Shown here one piece after another: positions 1 to 8,151 of a stretch of DNA of 64,000 nucleotides. Source of the DNA: Streptomyces sp. NRRL S-118 (GTDB lineage Bacteria > Actinomycetota > Actinomycetes > Streptomycetales > Streptomycetaceae); contig NZ_KL591014.1 in assembly GCF_000716335.1 (NCBI RefSeq), positions 62,739 to 126,738 on the forward strand, written 5' to 3'. Within the stretch, counting starts at the first letter, position 1. The number at the start of each line of letters is the position of its first letter. The translations under genes and the position numbers were made by a program. The notes under the pieces were generated by a model, which was given only the letters and a program-made list of their open reading frames with translations, ran no database searches and was not told the DNA's origin.

Positions 1-1147
1 AGCCGTCCGTCCGGCTCGGCGACCACGACGGGGCCCGGGTCCGGGTAGCGGTAGTGCGTGGCCCGCACCCAGCCCTTCCTGTTGGTGAGGGGCCGGGTCC
101 CGCCGACGTTGTAGTCGCCGCAGCCGGCGCTGTTGCCGCACTGCCAGGACGGGTCCCCGCCGTACGGGACGAGGTGCGCCGCCTTCTCGCGCAGAACCGG
201 CTCGGGGAGGTTCTTGGGCCAGTGGCGGTTGTAGTAGCCGCGGAAGGAGGTGGTGACGAAGGCGGGTATCGCGCCGCCGTCCTTCGTCGCGTGCGCGACC
301 CAGCGGATCATGGCGGCCCAGCTGAAGGACGCGACGGCCGTGTGGTCGGCGTGGTCCGAGTAGCCGGGCTGCTCGGAGTCCCGCTTGCGGGTCCGCTCGT
401 CGCTGTGCTGGATGTCCGGGTCGGGGTCCAGGGTGTGGATGACGGTCGGCCGGTACTGCTCCATGAGCCCGACGAGGACGTCGATGAGCCGGTCGTAGTC
501 GTAGTCGTCGGCCTTGCGCACGGGGGAGTCGTCGGCCACGACGGTCCGCAGGCCGAGCTGGCGGTCCTTCCACAGGCTGGGTACGGCCATCCAGCGGCGG
601 GGCGTGTGCATGGCGAGGTTGAGGAAGACCAGCTCGACGCGGCGGTTGCCGTTGGTCAGCGTGTTGATCTCGGCGCGGCGGTCACCGCGGAGGGTGAGGA
701 CGCCCTTCTGCCACGGGGTGAACATGTCGAGGCCGAGCATCGCCGCGTACGCCTGACGCAGGCCCTGGTGCCGGGCGGAGGAGTAGGCCGACTTGTCGGC
801 GCTGATGTCCTTGCGGCCGGGGATGTGGTTCTTGCCGTCGTGCTCGCCCGCGGTGACGTAGACGGAGACGAGCGGGACACCGGCGTCGACCATGCGCTGG
901 GTGTCCGGGTTCATGAAGTACAGGTCGTCGTCCGGGTGCGCCGCGATCTGCATCAGCTGCGCGCGCCGTGAACTGGTGATCGGTATGCCGGGCGCCGGGT
1001 CCGCGGTCGGCCCGCTGCGCCGGGGCGTCGGTACGGTGCAGCCGGTCATCCCGGCGACGACCGCGGCCGCCGTGGCCGCGAGCACCCCGCGTCTCCGCAG
1101 TCCCGCCGTGGCCCGCACGATGGCAGGGCGCAGCCCGGCCCCCCGTA
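1..1147 (-). CDS. PIG-L family deacetylase, exported, C-terminus beyond window
   Basis: This is a PIG-L/LmbE-type zinc-dependent N-acetyl-sugar deacetylase; the exact substrate is unknown. The minus-strand reading frame starts at a GTG (1147) preceded by GGGAGC at a suitable distance and runs off the left edge after about 382 codons. The N-terminus has a twin-arginine-like stretch (RRRGVLAA near residues 21-28), a hydrophobic segment and a Cys at residue 40 (VAGMTGC), so it is probably a Tat-exported lipoprotein or secreted enzyme. The metal motif AHPDDD is at residues 73-78 and a second His-rich metal motif (SDHADH) lies near 260-266, as in active PIG-L enzymes. The gene stands alone before the window edge. 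The family is certain; export is inferred from the signal. Confidence 0.85.
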
Positions 1148-1419
1148 TTCCGTTCACCTGTCGAGCTCCCCGTCCGCTTCCCCCGCAGCGGTGCCCCCGT
1201 CTGCGTCATACCGTCCCGGACCGCGGCGGTGGGGCTGGTCCGAGCCGCCCGCCGCGATCTTCTAGACGGATTATCGGTGGGGCGGGTTGCCTGCCGAGCA
1301 GCGGGTCGTACGAGCGGCGGACGCGACGGTCGTACGGAGCCGGTGCGCGCCGCGCCGCGGTGCCCCGTGACCTGGGCGCCGAGGTGCCCGGTGCCCTGGG
1401 CGGCAGGAGCCCCGCCGGG

Positions 1420-2277
1420 CTATCCGGCCGCCCACCGCACCTCACCCGTCCCCAGCGCGAGCGTCGCCCGTACACGCATCGGGTCGTCACCCCGGCGCGA
1501 CAACAGCGCCAGCTCGGTGACGCGGCTGGTCAGGCCGCCGAGGAGGCCGGCGCAGTGGGTGGCGAGCCGGCGCGGGTCCCGCGTCCGCCCCAGCGAGAGG
1601 TGCGGGGTGAAGCCCCTGCCGCGCTCGCCGCAGAGCGGGAACCGCTCCTCCAGCGCGTCGTACAGCCGCGCCCACGGCTCCCCGCCCCCCGCCGCCGGGT
1701 CCAGCCACACGGTCGCGTCGTACCGGTGACGGAACCAGCGCACCCCCTCCAGCCGGACGGCGAACGCGGGCACCCGCGCCGCAGCCGCAGCGAGCAGCGG
1801 GGCGGCGCGCCCGAAGTCCTCCTCCGGAACGAAACCGAAGAGCACGTTCACATGGGGCGGCCAGCGGTGGAACTGCCGGTCGTGCTCGTGGCGGATGTGC
1901 TGGATCGCCGGCCACAGCTCGGCGGGTGGGAGCCACGCCAGTGCCGTACGCGGCGTCGGGGGTACGGCCAGGATCCCGCCGGCGGCACTCTCCGCGCCCG
2001 CCTCCGCCGGGTCCCGGATCGACTGCCGGTCGCTCACGCGGCCGGCGGCGGTCTCGTCGACGCGGTCCACGCCCGTCGAACGGTCCCAGACCACCTCGCC
2101 GTCCGCCTCGAAGAACACCACCCGGTGCCAGGGAATGTCACCGCCGGGTACGAAGTCCTCCAGCGCCAGGCGCCCGGGTTCCGCGGCCTCGCGGCGGCTG
2201 ATGCCCATCACGAACCGGGCGGGGTCGAGACGCGGGTCCCAGCGGATGCGGTGGTAGATCTCGTCGCTCGTACGCAT
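1420..2277 (-). CDS. MJ1316/DUF504 RNA-end recognition domain fused to 2H phosphodiesterase
   Basis: The 285-residue protein joins two RNA-processing modules. Residues 1-75 ([11 protein letters not shown]..., IPWHRV, GEVVWDR) match the DUF504/MJ1316 domain, which has been proposed to recognise cyclic-phosphate RNA ends. Residues about 112-280 form a LigT/2H phosphodiesterase fold with His motifs H142-V-N and H226-L-S; family enzymes act on 2'-5' or 2',3'-cyclic phosphate bonds. The first motif has Asn where Thr or Ser is usual. I use the internal ATG at 2277 because GAGGAGG and GGAGG sit just upstream and the DUF504 domain begins there; the frame is open 31 codons further. An acidic, Ala-rich linker (75-110) joins the domains. 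The function (RNA repair or RNA end processing) is inferred from domains only. Confidence 0.8.
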   Translation of the reverse strand: MRTSDEIYHRIRWDPRLDPARFVMGISRREAAEPGRLALEDFVPGGDIPWHRVVFFEADGEVVWDRSTGVDRVDETAAGRVSDRQSIRDPAEAGAESAAGGILAVPPTPRTALAWLPPAELWPAIQHIRHEHDRQFHRWPPHVNVLFGFVPEEDFGRAAPLLAAAAARVPAFAVRLEGVRWFRHRYDATVWLDPAAGGGEPWARLYDALEERFPLCGERGRGFTPHLSLGRTRDPRRLATHCAGLLGGLTSRVTELALLSRRGDDPMRVRATLALGTGEVRWAAG

Positions 2278-2460
2278 GACCTCCGGCCTCCTCGCCCGCC
2301 CCCTTTCCACCGTGCCACCGGGGCCCGCACACTCACGTTCACTCTTCGGAGCGCGCGTCGCTGACGGCACGCGGCCGCGGACGAGCGGAGGCTATGGGCG
2401 CCCCGTCGGAACACGTCCGGCGGGGCGCACCCATGACCGCTCGCCGTCCGGAGGTTCCGT

Positions 2461-3066
2461 ATGCGCCGCCGTCTCGCCCTGCCACTCGCGTCCGCCTTGC
2501 TGGCCCTGGTCCCCGCCCAGTCCGCCACCGCCGCGCCCGCCGTACCCGCCGACAAGCCGCAGCTCCTCAGCGCCTGGACGCAGTCGAGCGCGGCCAGCTA
2601 CGACGCCTGGTGGGCGGCGCGCCAGAACCAGGGCGCCTGGAGCGCGTACGCCTTCGACTGGTCGACGGACTACTGCTCCGGCGCCCCCGACAACCCGCTC
2701 GGCTTCCCCTTCCAGAACTCCTGCGCGCGGCACGACTTCGGCTACCGCAACTACAAGGCCGCCGGGGCGTTCGAGGCCAACAAGGCACGGCTGGACTCGG
2801 CCTTCCACGCGGACCTGGGGCGCGTGTGCGCCCGCTACATCGACTCCACCCGAGCCACGTGCGACGCGCTGGCGTGGACGTACTACCAGGGCGTGGTGGT
2901 CTTCGGTACGCCCGCGAGCACGAGCGGCACGAGCGGCACGGGCGGTACGAGCACGGGCGGCACGAGCGGGGACCGTGCGGACGGTCCGGCCACGGACGGC
3001 GGCGCGGCCACGGACAGCCCGGCCACGGCCGGCAGCATGGTCAGCGCGCCGCGCCCGGCAGGGTGA
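2461..3066 (+). CDS. secreted prokaryotic phospholipase A2
   Basis: This is an extracellular Ca-dependent phospholipase A2 that releases fatty acids from the sn-2 position of phospholipids. The 201-residue product has a classical signal peptide (residues 1-25, cleavage likely after TATA). The catalytic His-Asp pair is in CARHDFGYRN (H91, D92), and Cys72, 88, 123 and 134 fit the two disulfides of the Streptomyces enzymes. The core ends near residue 150. A tail of about 50 residues rich in Thr, Gly, Ser and Asp follows, which is not part of the known small PLA2 fold. The ATG at 2461 follows CCGGAGG. The 3' end overlaps the convergent monooxygenase gene by 26 bp, and that overlap encodes part of the tail. 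Confidence 0.88.
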   Translation: MRRRLALPLASALLALVPAQSATAAPAVPADKPQLLSAWTQSSAASYDAWWAARQNQGAWSAYAFDWSTDYCSGAPDNPLGFPFQNSCARHDFGYRNYKAAGAFEANKARLDSAFHADLGRVCARYIDSTRATCDALAWTYYQGVVVFGTPASTSGTSGTGGTSTGGTSGDRADGPATDGGAATDSPATAGSMVSAPRPAG

Positions 3067-4165
3067 TCGCGTTCTTGGCCCGCGTCATCGACTCCTCCGA
3101 GGCCGGGCCGCCCGGGTTCTCCGTCGCGAGCGCCTGGTTCGCCTCGACGAACGGACGCATGCGGGTCTCGTAGGCGGCGAAGGCCGCGCGGTGGTCCCCG
3201 GGCGCCCCGGTGAGGGCGTCCGCCAGGACGTACGCGCCGACCAGCGCGAGGCTCGTGCCCTGCCCGGACAGCGGCGACGCGCAGTAGCCCGCGTCGCCGA
3301 GCAGGACCGCCCGGCCTCGCGACCAGTGGTCCATCCGGATCTGCGCCAGGGCGTCGCAGTAGAAGTCGGGTGCCTCCAGCGCGGCCTTCACCAGGCGGTC
3401 CGACTCCCAGCGCAGGGCGGCGAGGCGGTCGACGACGAGCCGCCGCAGCCAGTCGGTGTCCCGGTGGTCGCCGTCCAGCGGCGCGGACTCGAAACCGAAG
3501 GCGATCCGCAGTTCGGCGTTGTCGCGCACCGGCATGATGCCGAAGCCGGCGTCCCCGTCCCGGAGCCAGACCTGCCAGTCCTCGAGGCCGAGGAAGTTGT
3601 CCGCGCTGAAGACGGACAGGTAGCTGCCCAGGTGGCGAGTGACGTCGTGAGCGGGTCCGAAAGCCAGCCGGCGGACCGCCGAGTGCTGTCCGTCGGCGCC
3701 CACGACGACGTCGACGTCCCGCGCGGGACCGTGCGCGAAGCCGACCCGTACGCCGCCCTCGTGCTCGTGCATCGAGGTGATGGTGTCCCCGAAGACGTAC
3801 TCGACGGCCGGGTCGTCGCGCGTGTGCTCGTGCAGCAACCGGACCAGGTCCTCGCGCAGCAGCTCGATGTCGTCGCTGTCGAGGCGACCGCTGCTCAGCG
3901 CGTACTCGGTCGACCGCTCGATCTCCCGGCCGTCGGCGTCGAGCATCGACATGCCGCGTATCCGTGTGCGCATCCGCCGCGCTTGCGGCAGCAGCCCCAT
4001 CCGGTCCATGACGTCCAAAGCGGCGCCCCGGATGTCGACGGCCTGCCCACCGGCGCGCACGCCGGGCGCGCGCTCGACGACGACCGGCGCCAAGCCGCTG
4101 CGGCGCAGCAGCAGGGCGAGTGCGGCACCGGCGATACCGCCGCCCGAAATCAGTACGGTCTTCAT
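3041..4165 (-). CDS. FAD-dependent monooxygenase (PHBH/TetX-like)
   Basis: The 374-residue protein belongs to the class A flavin monooxygenases (FAD_binding_3). The Rossmann motif GGGIAGAA is at residues 8-15, and the second FAD motif GDAGYCASP is at 290-298, followed by SGQGTSLAL, which is typical for the family. Relatives hydroxylate aromatic substrates or inactivate tetracycline-like drugs; the substrate here cannot be read from the sequence. The ATG at 4165 has a purine-rich site (GAGGGGGGCAGGAC) ahead. It is divergent from a GntR-TetR regulator across a 179-bp gap with two inverted repeats, an arrangement typical of a self-contained detoxification or xenobiotic-response pair. Confidence 0.85.
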   Translation of the reverse strand: MKTVLISGGGIAGAALALLLRRSGLAPVVVERAPGVRAGGQAVDIRGAALDVMDRMGLLPQARRMRTRIRGMSMLDADGREIERSTEYALSSGRLDSDDIELLREDLVRLLHEHTRDDPAVEYVFGDTITSMHEHEGGVRVGFAHGPARDVDVVVGADGQHSAVRRLAFGPAHDVTRHLGSYLSVFSADNFLGLEDWQVWLRDGDAGFGIMPVRDNAELRIAFGFESAPLDGDHRDTDWLRRLVVDRLAALRWESDRLVKAALEAPDFYCDALAQIRMDHWSRGRAVLLGDAGYCASPLSGQGTSLALVGAYVLADALTGAPGDHRAAFAAYETRMRPFVEANQALATENPGGPASEESMTRAKNAITLPGAAR

Positions 4166-4186
4166 GTCCTGCCCCCTCGATACGGT

Positions 4187-4305
4187 GTACGCCGCTGAAT
4201 GTACGGCGTACGCGCACCCGTGCCAACAGGTGTTTTCCTGGACCTGTACTAGTTCACCGGGGCTCTGGTGAGGTGTCGCCGCTGGTACGGTCTGCGCTAG
4301 TACAG
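4187..4305. promoter_or_regulatory. two inverted-repeat pairs between monooxygenase and GntR-TetR gene
   Basis: Two perfect inverted repeats lie in the divergent intergenic region. GTACGCCG (4187-4194) pairs with CGGCGTAC (4204-4211) over a 9-bp spacer, close to the monooxygenase start. CTGTACTAG (4244-4252) is the exact reverse complement of CTAGTACAG (4297-4305), 44 bp apart, and a further GTACAG follows at once. GTAC/TAGTAC half-sites are common in GntR-type operators, so these are candidate binding sites for the adjacent regulator. This is inferred from position and symmetry. Confidence 0.5.
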
Positions 4306-4344
4306 CCGTACAGCAGCCCGAAAAAAACTCCGGAGGACCGGCGC

Positions 4345-5304
4345 ATGACCGAGCTGTCCGAGCCGCCGTACCTGCGCATCGCGGCCGACATCCGACGCCG
4401 GATCGCCACCGGCGAGCTGGCTCCGGGCGACCGGGTCCCCTCGACGCGCCGCCTGGCCCAGGACTGGGGCGTCGCGCTCGCCACGGCGACCAAGGCGCTC
4501 ACGACACTGCGGCTGGAGGGTGCCGTCGAGGCGAGGCCGCGCATCGGCACGGTCGTCGCCCGGCCCCCGCAGCTCCCGCGGCCGTCGCCGTCCCCTACGG
4601 CCGCGGCGCGGCCCCCCGCCGGTTCCCCCGTCCGGGACCAGGAGCTCTCGCAGGAGCGGATCGTCCGCGCCGCCATCGAGATCGCGGACGCCGAGGGCCT
4701 CGCCGCGCTCTCCATGCGCGGTGTCGCGGCCCGGCTCGGCGTGGCGGCGATGTCGCCGTACCGGTATGTCAGCAGCAAGGACGACCTCATCGCGCTGATG
4801 GCCGACACCGCGTACGGCGAGGCCGTTCACCCCGCCGTGCCGCCCGCCGGCTGGCGCGCCCGCCTGGAGATGGGCGCCGAGGCCCTGTGGCAGGTCTGCC
4901 GCCGCCACCCCTGGATCGCCCACATCGGGCCACTGGGCCGCCCGCTGGTCCTGCCGAACCTGATGGCCCACGGGGAGTGGCTGCTCAGCGCCCTGGAGGG
5001 CCACGGTCTCGACGCCACCACCATGTTCGACGTGCACCTGTTGATCTACAGCCACGTCCAGGGCCTCGCCGTCCACCTGGAACGCGAACTCCAGGCCCAG
5101 GCGGCGACCGGCCTCACGGACGAGGAGTGGATGGCGCGCCAGGAGGCCTCCCTGCGCACGATCGTCGCCTCCGGCCGCTACCCCGCGGTCACCCGTACCC
5201 TCACCGGCTTCCCGAACGGCGACTACGACCTCGACCTGGACGCCCTCTTCCGCCTCGGCCTGCGGGCCCTCCTGGACGGCATCGCGCACATCGTCGAGGG
5301 CTGA
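4345..5304 (+). CDS. GntR-TetR fusion transcriptional regulator
   Basis: The 319-residue protein carries two DNA-binding modules. Residues 8-75 are a GntR winged helix (PYLRIAADIRRRI, LAPGDRVPSTRRLAQDWGV, EARPRIGTVV). A Pro-rich linker follows (76-100). Residues about 105-150 are a TetR helix-turn-helix (ERIVRAAIEIADAEG, SMRGVAARLGVAAMSPYRYV), and the rest is a TetR_C-type ligand domain. This architecture is widespread in Streptomyces and usually controls a neighbouring transporter or enzyme; here the divergent monooxygenase is the obvious candidate. The ATG at 4345 follows CGGAGGACC. Binding of a small ligand is expected from the family, but the ligand is unknown. Confidence 0.87.
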   Translation: MTELSEPPYLRIAADIRRRIATGELAPGDRVPSTRRLAQDWGVALATATKALTTLRLEGAVEARPRIGTVVARPPQLPRPSPSPTAAARPPAGSPVRDQELSQERIVRAAIEIADAEGLAALSMRGVAARLGVAAMSPYRYVSSKDDLIALMADTAYGEAVHPAVPPAGWRARLEMGAEALWQVCRRHPWIAHIGPLGRPLVLPNLMAHGEWLLSALEGHGLDATTMFDVHLLIYSHVQGLAVHLERELQAQAATGLTDEEWMARQEASLRTIVASGRYPAVTRTLTGFPNGDYDLDLDALFRLGLRALLDGIAHIVEG

Positions 5305-5322
5305 GGTGCCGCTGCGCCGCGT

Positions 5323-5578
5323 GCCCCCTCGCCACTCGTCGCGGAAGACGTCGGCGGCCGAAGGGCCGCTGATGGCGCGGATGAGCCACTCACGCAGGAT
5401 CTCGGGCGTGGCAGCCGGTGATGCGCGCACGTACATCGTCGGGAACGTCGAGGCCGCGCTGCTCGAGTACGAGCAGGATGTCCTCGGCGCGCCCCTCTGC
5501 CCGGCCTGCGTCCCTGATCTCCTCGGAGATGGCTGACGTGTAGAAGGCTTCCTTGCGGGCCTCGGATGTACGAGTGAT
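5323..5578 (-). pseudogene. remnant of Rpn-family nuclease/transposase-like gene, frameshifted
   Basis: On the minus strand, one frame reads SEARKEAFYTSAISEEIRD, then AGRAEGRAEDILLVLEQRG and LDVPDDVRARITGC (5578 to about 5411). The continuation TPEILREWLIRAISGPSAADVF lies in another frame from 5409 to about 5340. Together they look like the C-terminal tail of Rpn/YhgA-like proteins, which are abundant in Streptomyces. The two halves are joined by what looks like one extra base near 5408-5413. No N-terminal nuclease domain is found upstream (5580-5610 runs into the next gene), so it is both 5'-truncated and frameshifted. Assignment rests on recalled C-terminal sequence style, so confidence is moderate. 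Confidence 0.5.
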
Positions 5579-5609
5579 CACCCGGGCGGGCCGGGTGGGT
5601 TCGCGGGCC

Positions 5610-6299
5610 TCACCGGCCGGGGCGGTGATCGAGCCCCAGTGCCCTGTGGTCCTCGTCGGTGACCGGCCACCACGGCAGCGTGCGGCAGGTGGTGGTGCCC
5701 CGGCCGTTCCGGGACGGCGCCGGCCCGGCCGTGCAGCGCCCGGACACCTGGAGGGCGACGATCCGGCGGCCCTGCCACACACGGCCGATCCGCTGCAGGA
5801 CGGCGCGCTTGAGGTAGGCCTCGGACAGCCGCCCGAGCGGCCCCCGCGTCGGCACGTTCCGCACGGTGTGCGCGTTGACGTAGGTGTCCCAGGCCCGGCG
5901 GATCACGTCCGGGTGGGCCTGGCCGGACACCGGACCGCCCGTGTTCGTCCCGCTGTCCCGGGCGGTGAGGTCCACCCACTCGGAGGCGAGCGGGGCGCCG
6001 GAGCCGCCCTGCGTGCGCAGCCGGACGCCGATGGCCTCGTCGCGCCGCACCGGGCGCGGGGCGAACAGCTTTCCGTCCTGGCCGAACGCCGGTCCTGCGT
6101 ACGCGTCGCCCACCTGCCGGTGGCGGGCGGCGGCCTGGTCGTGGGCAGGGGGACCGGAGAAGAGCCCGCCCGGCCGGAGCAGAGCGGCGCCGGTCAGGAG
6201 CAGGCCGATGGCGATCAGCGCGCCCACCGTCCAGGGCGGCCGGGTCCGGGGCCGGGTCGCCGCTGCGCCGTCCGCAGCGAGGGGGTGCGGCCGTTCCAT
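5610..6299 (-). CDS. DUF5819-like membrane-anchored protein
   Basis: The 229-residue protein has a short cytoplasmic N-terminus, one transmembrane segment (about residues 22-40, WTVGALIAIGLLLTGAAL) and an outside domain. The stretches GKLFAPRPVRRDEAIGVRLR, SEWVDLTARD and HPDVIRRAWDTYVNAH resemble the DUF5819 family (FAPNP, WVDLTA and RRAWD motifs), which has no known function. The ATG at 6299 follows GGAAGGA at 8-nt spacing; the frame is open 50 codons further upstream, but without a better start. The gene is monocistronic, between the Rpn-like remnant and a lipoprotein gene on the same strand. Confidence 0.6.
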   Translation of the reverse strand: MERPHPLAADGAAATRPRTRPPWTVGALIAIGLLLTGAALLRPGGLFSGPPAHDQAAARHRQVGDAYAGPAFGQDGKLFAPRPVRRDEAIGVRLRTQGGSGAPLASEWVDLTARDSGTNTGGPVSGQAHPDVIRRAWDTYVNAHTVRNVPTRGPLGRLSEAYLKRAVLQRIGRVWQGRRIVALQVSGRCTAGPAPSRNGRGTTTCRTLPWWPVTDEDHRALGLDHRPGR

Positions 6300-6608
6300 G
6301 CGCGTGTCCTTCCGGAAGAGCGTCCGGGTCACCACCGGGCCGCGACGTGCACGGCGGCTCCCTGCCGGCCGACCTAGCGGGCCCCCGGGCCCCCGGTAGC
6401 GGTCCTGCCGGAAGGGCCGGTGGCCATGGGGGGCCGGGGTGGACCGCATGGCCCTTTCTTCTTCTCCGATGAGAGGAAAGTACGGTCACCGACGGGCCGG
6501 AACGGCCGGCCACGCGACGGGCCACGCGGAATCATGCGCCGAACGGGTGGGCTTCCGGCGGGGCGCCTCCGCCGAGGACATCCGTCGTTGCGACGGGACA
6601 CGACGAAG
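6300..6608. other. intergenic region without recognised gene
   Basis: This 300-bp stretch between the DUF5819-like gene and the MmpS-like lipoprotein gene holds no frame with protein-like composition. It contains a locally less GC-rich patch around 6455-6485 that may belong to the promoter of the downstream minus-strand gene. No clear -35/-10 pair was recognised. Confidence 0.4.
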
Positions 6609-6637
6609 CCCCGCACCCGGGCGGACCGGGTGCGGGG
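6609..6637 (-). terminator. hairpin terminator of the MmpS-like lipoprotein gene
   Basis: CCCCGCACCCG (6609-6619) pairs perfectly with CGGGTGCGGGG (6627-6637) over a 7-nt loop, 30 bp beyond the stop of the minus-strand lipoprotein gene. There is no U-tract, which is usual in high-GC actinobacteria. Confidence 0.7.
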
Positions 6638-6666
6638 CGTGCGGGGCGTACGTACGGGCGTCGCCG

Positions 6667-7143
6667 CTACTTCAGCTTGTACGCGCAGGGCTTCGCGATC
6701 TTCCCCTCGCCGTTGTCCGCGACCTTCTTGCCGTCCACGGTGATCGTGCACGACGCGGCCGTCAGCATGCCGTCCTCACCCTGGACGGTGCCCGGCGTGA
6801 CGATCACGAGACGGCCGACCTCCTTCTCCGCGCCCCGCGGCGCGATGGTGGCCGTCCGCTTCCAGGGCAGGGTCACCGTCTCCGTCTTCGACTCGTCGAG
6901 GGTCCACATGACCATCGTCCGGCCCTCGCCCCGCACCTCGATGGTCACCTCGTGCGAGGCGCCCTCGCCCGCGGAGCCGGAGGTGTCCGGCTTCCCCTGC
7001 TGCGACGACCCGGCGGACGGTTCCCGGCCCGCGCTCTTGCCGCCGTCCCCGCCCTCTTCGGCGGCTCCGCCGCAGCCCGTCAGCAAGGCCGTGGCCAGCA
7101 CGAACGCCGTCGCCGTGGCTGTCCTGGTGACTGTCCTGCGCAC
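6667..7143 (-). CDS. lipoprotein with MmpS-like domain
   Basis: The 158-residue lipoprotein has a signal peptide and lipobox (LLTGC, Cys near residue 24), a Gly/Ser/Glu-rich linker, and a C-terminal beta domain with EVTIEVRGEG, TVTLPWKRT, TITVDGKKVAD and CAYKLK. The LPW and C-I-VDG spacing resembles the MmpS family of transport accessory proteins. No RND transporter (MmpL) gene is adjacent, so partnership with a transporter is unproven. The GTG at 7143 with GGGGGA upstream gives a normal signal peptide; the upstream ATG at 7188 would add 15 non-signal residues. Confidence 0.6.
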   Translation of the reverse strand: MRRTVTRTATATAFVLATALLTGCGGAAEEGGDGGKSAGREPSAGSSQQGKPDTSGSAGEGASHEVTIEVRGEGRTMVMWTLDESKTETVTLPWKRTATIAPRGAEKEVGRLVIVTPGTVQGEDGMLTAASCTITVDGKKVADNGEGKIAKPCAYKLK

Positions 7144-7422
7144 ATTTCCCCCAATGATCGGCTCGCGGGCGGCAGCCCCGCCCGGCACGGCCGACGATCT
7201 TAGACGCCACCCCCGGCGACGGGATCAGGAGCGGCGGTGCCGGCGCGGGCACGGCACAGACGAGGCACGAGCACCGGCCCCGGAAACCGGCCCGGGCTGC
7301 CGTGGCGGAGCGTTGCGCGGCCTCGGCCGGCCACGCGTCACCCGGTCGCCGCACCACCGGCCGCGGGCCGCGCGCCAGGCCGGCCGCACCGCAGCCCGGA
7401 GCCGTTGCGCGCGTGCCGTGGT
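7144..7422. other. intergenic region between lipoprotein gene and ribosomal operon
   Basis: About 280 bp of GC-rich DNA lies between the divergent lipoprotein gene and the rpsJ promoter. I recognise no gene, RNA or repeat here; it probably contains the promoter of the lipoprotein gene near 7144-7210. Confidence 0.4.
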
Positions 7423-7450
7423 TTGACAGCCGAACCCCGCGGGGTAATCT
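7423..7450 (+). promoter_or_regulatory. main promoter of the S10 operon
   Basis: TTGACA (7423-7428) and TAATCT (7445-7450) are separated by 16 bp, a near-consensus housekeeping (HrdB-type) promoter about 380 bp before rpsJ and by far the best match in this intergenic region. It implies a leader of roughly 370 nt. Confidence 0.75.
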
Positions 7451-7457
7451 CTTCGGC

Positions 7458-7829
7458 TCGATTGGCGTCGGCATGGGCCCGTGTGGCAGACTGTCCGGGT
7501 TGCTCGGTTGAGTGCCGATGCTGCGCGCCTCCCGCCGGGAGGACCGGAAGCGAGTCCCACAGTACTCGTCGCCCCTGATCAGGGGCGGACGTACGGGAAT
7601 CTTCCGGGAAGCGTCAGCGGGGCGCCGACCAGGCACCCGGTGGGTGTTCTGCCCCCGACGCTCTTCACTGAGCACAGCGCGGTCCTCGGGCCCGCACCCC
7701 CTTGGTTGGGAAATCCTTCGGGAGATCTGCGTAGAGGGGTTGCGACACGCCCGACCGCGTGGGTCGGAGAAAAGAACGCGTACCCACCAGGTACCAGAGC
7801 GTTACGAGAGACAGGACTACTGAGTAGCC
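7458..7829 (+). promoter_or_regulatory. long structured 5' leader of the S10 operon
   Basis: The transcript from the TTGACA/TAATCT promoter would have an untranslated leader of about 370 nt before rpsJ. It contains an 18-bp perfect palindrome (CGCCCCT-GATC-AGGGGCG, 7570-7587) and a CCTCCCG/CGGGAGG hairpin near 7529-7544. Close to the gene there is CCCGACCGCGTGGGTCGG (about 7751-7768). In other bacteria a ribosomal protein (often L4) represses the S10 operon through its leader; a similar autogenous control is possible here but is inference. Confidence 0.45.
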
Positions 7830-8138
7830 ATGGCGGGACAGAAGATCCGCATCCGGCTCAAGGCCTACGACCACGAGGTCATCGACTCCTCGGCGAAGAA
7901 GATCGTCGAGACGGTGACCCGTACCGGTGCGTCGGTCGCGGGCCCGGTGCCGCTGCCCACTGAGAAGAACGTGTACTGCGTCATCAAGTCGCCGCACAAG
8001 TACAAGGACTCGCGCGAGCACTTCGAGATGCGCACGCACAAGCGCCTCATCGACATCCTCGACCCCACGCCGAAGACGGTTGACTCGCTGATGCGTCTCG
8101 ACCTGCCGGCCGGCGTCGACATCGAGATCAAGCTCTGA
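7830..8138 (+). CDS. rpsJ: 30S ribosomal protein S10
   Basis: The 102-residue protein has the full usual length of S10 and the family opening [18 protein letters not shown]10 is a head protein of the small subunit and also acts as NusE in antitermination. It is the first gene of the S10 operon. The ATG at 7830 lacks a strong ribosome binding site (only AGGAC about 17 nt upstream), so translation may depend on the structured leader. Confidence 0.98.
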   Translation: MAGQKIRIRLKAYDHEVIDSSAKKIVETVTRTGASVAGPVPLPTEKNVYCVIKSPHKYKDSREHFEMRTHKRLIDILDPTPKTVDSLMRLDLPAGVDIEIKL

Positions 8139-8151
8139 GGTGACGCGCGAG

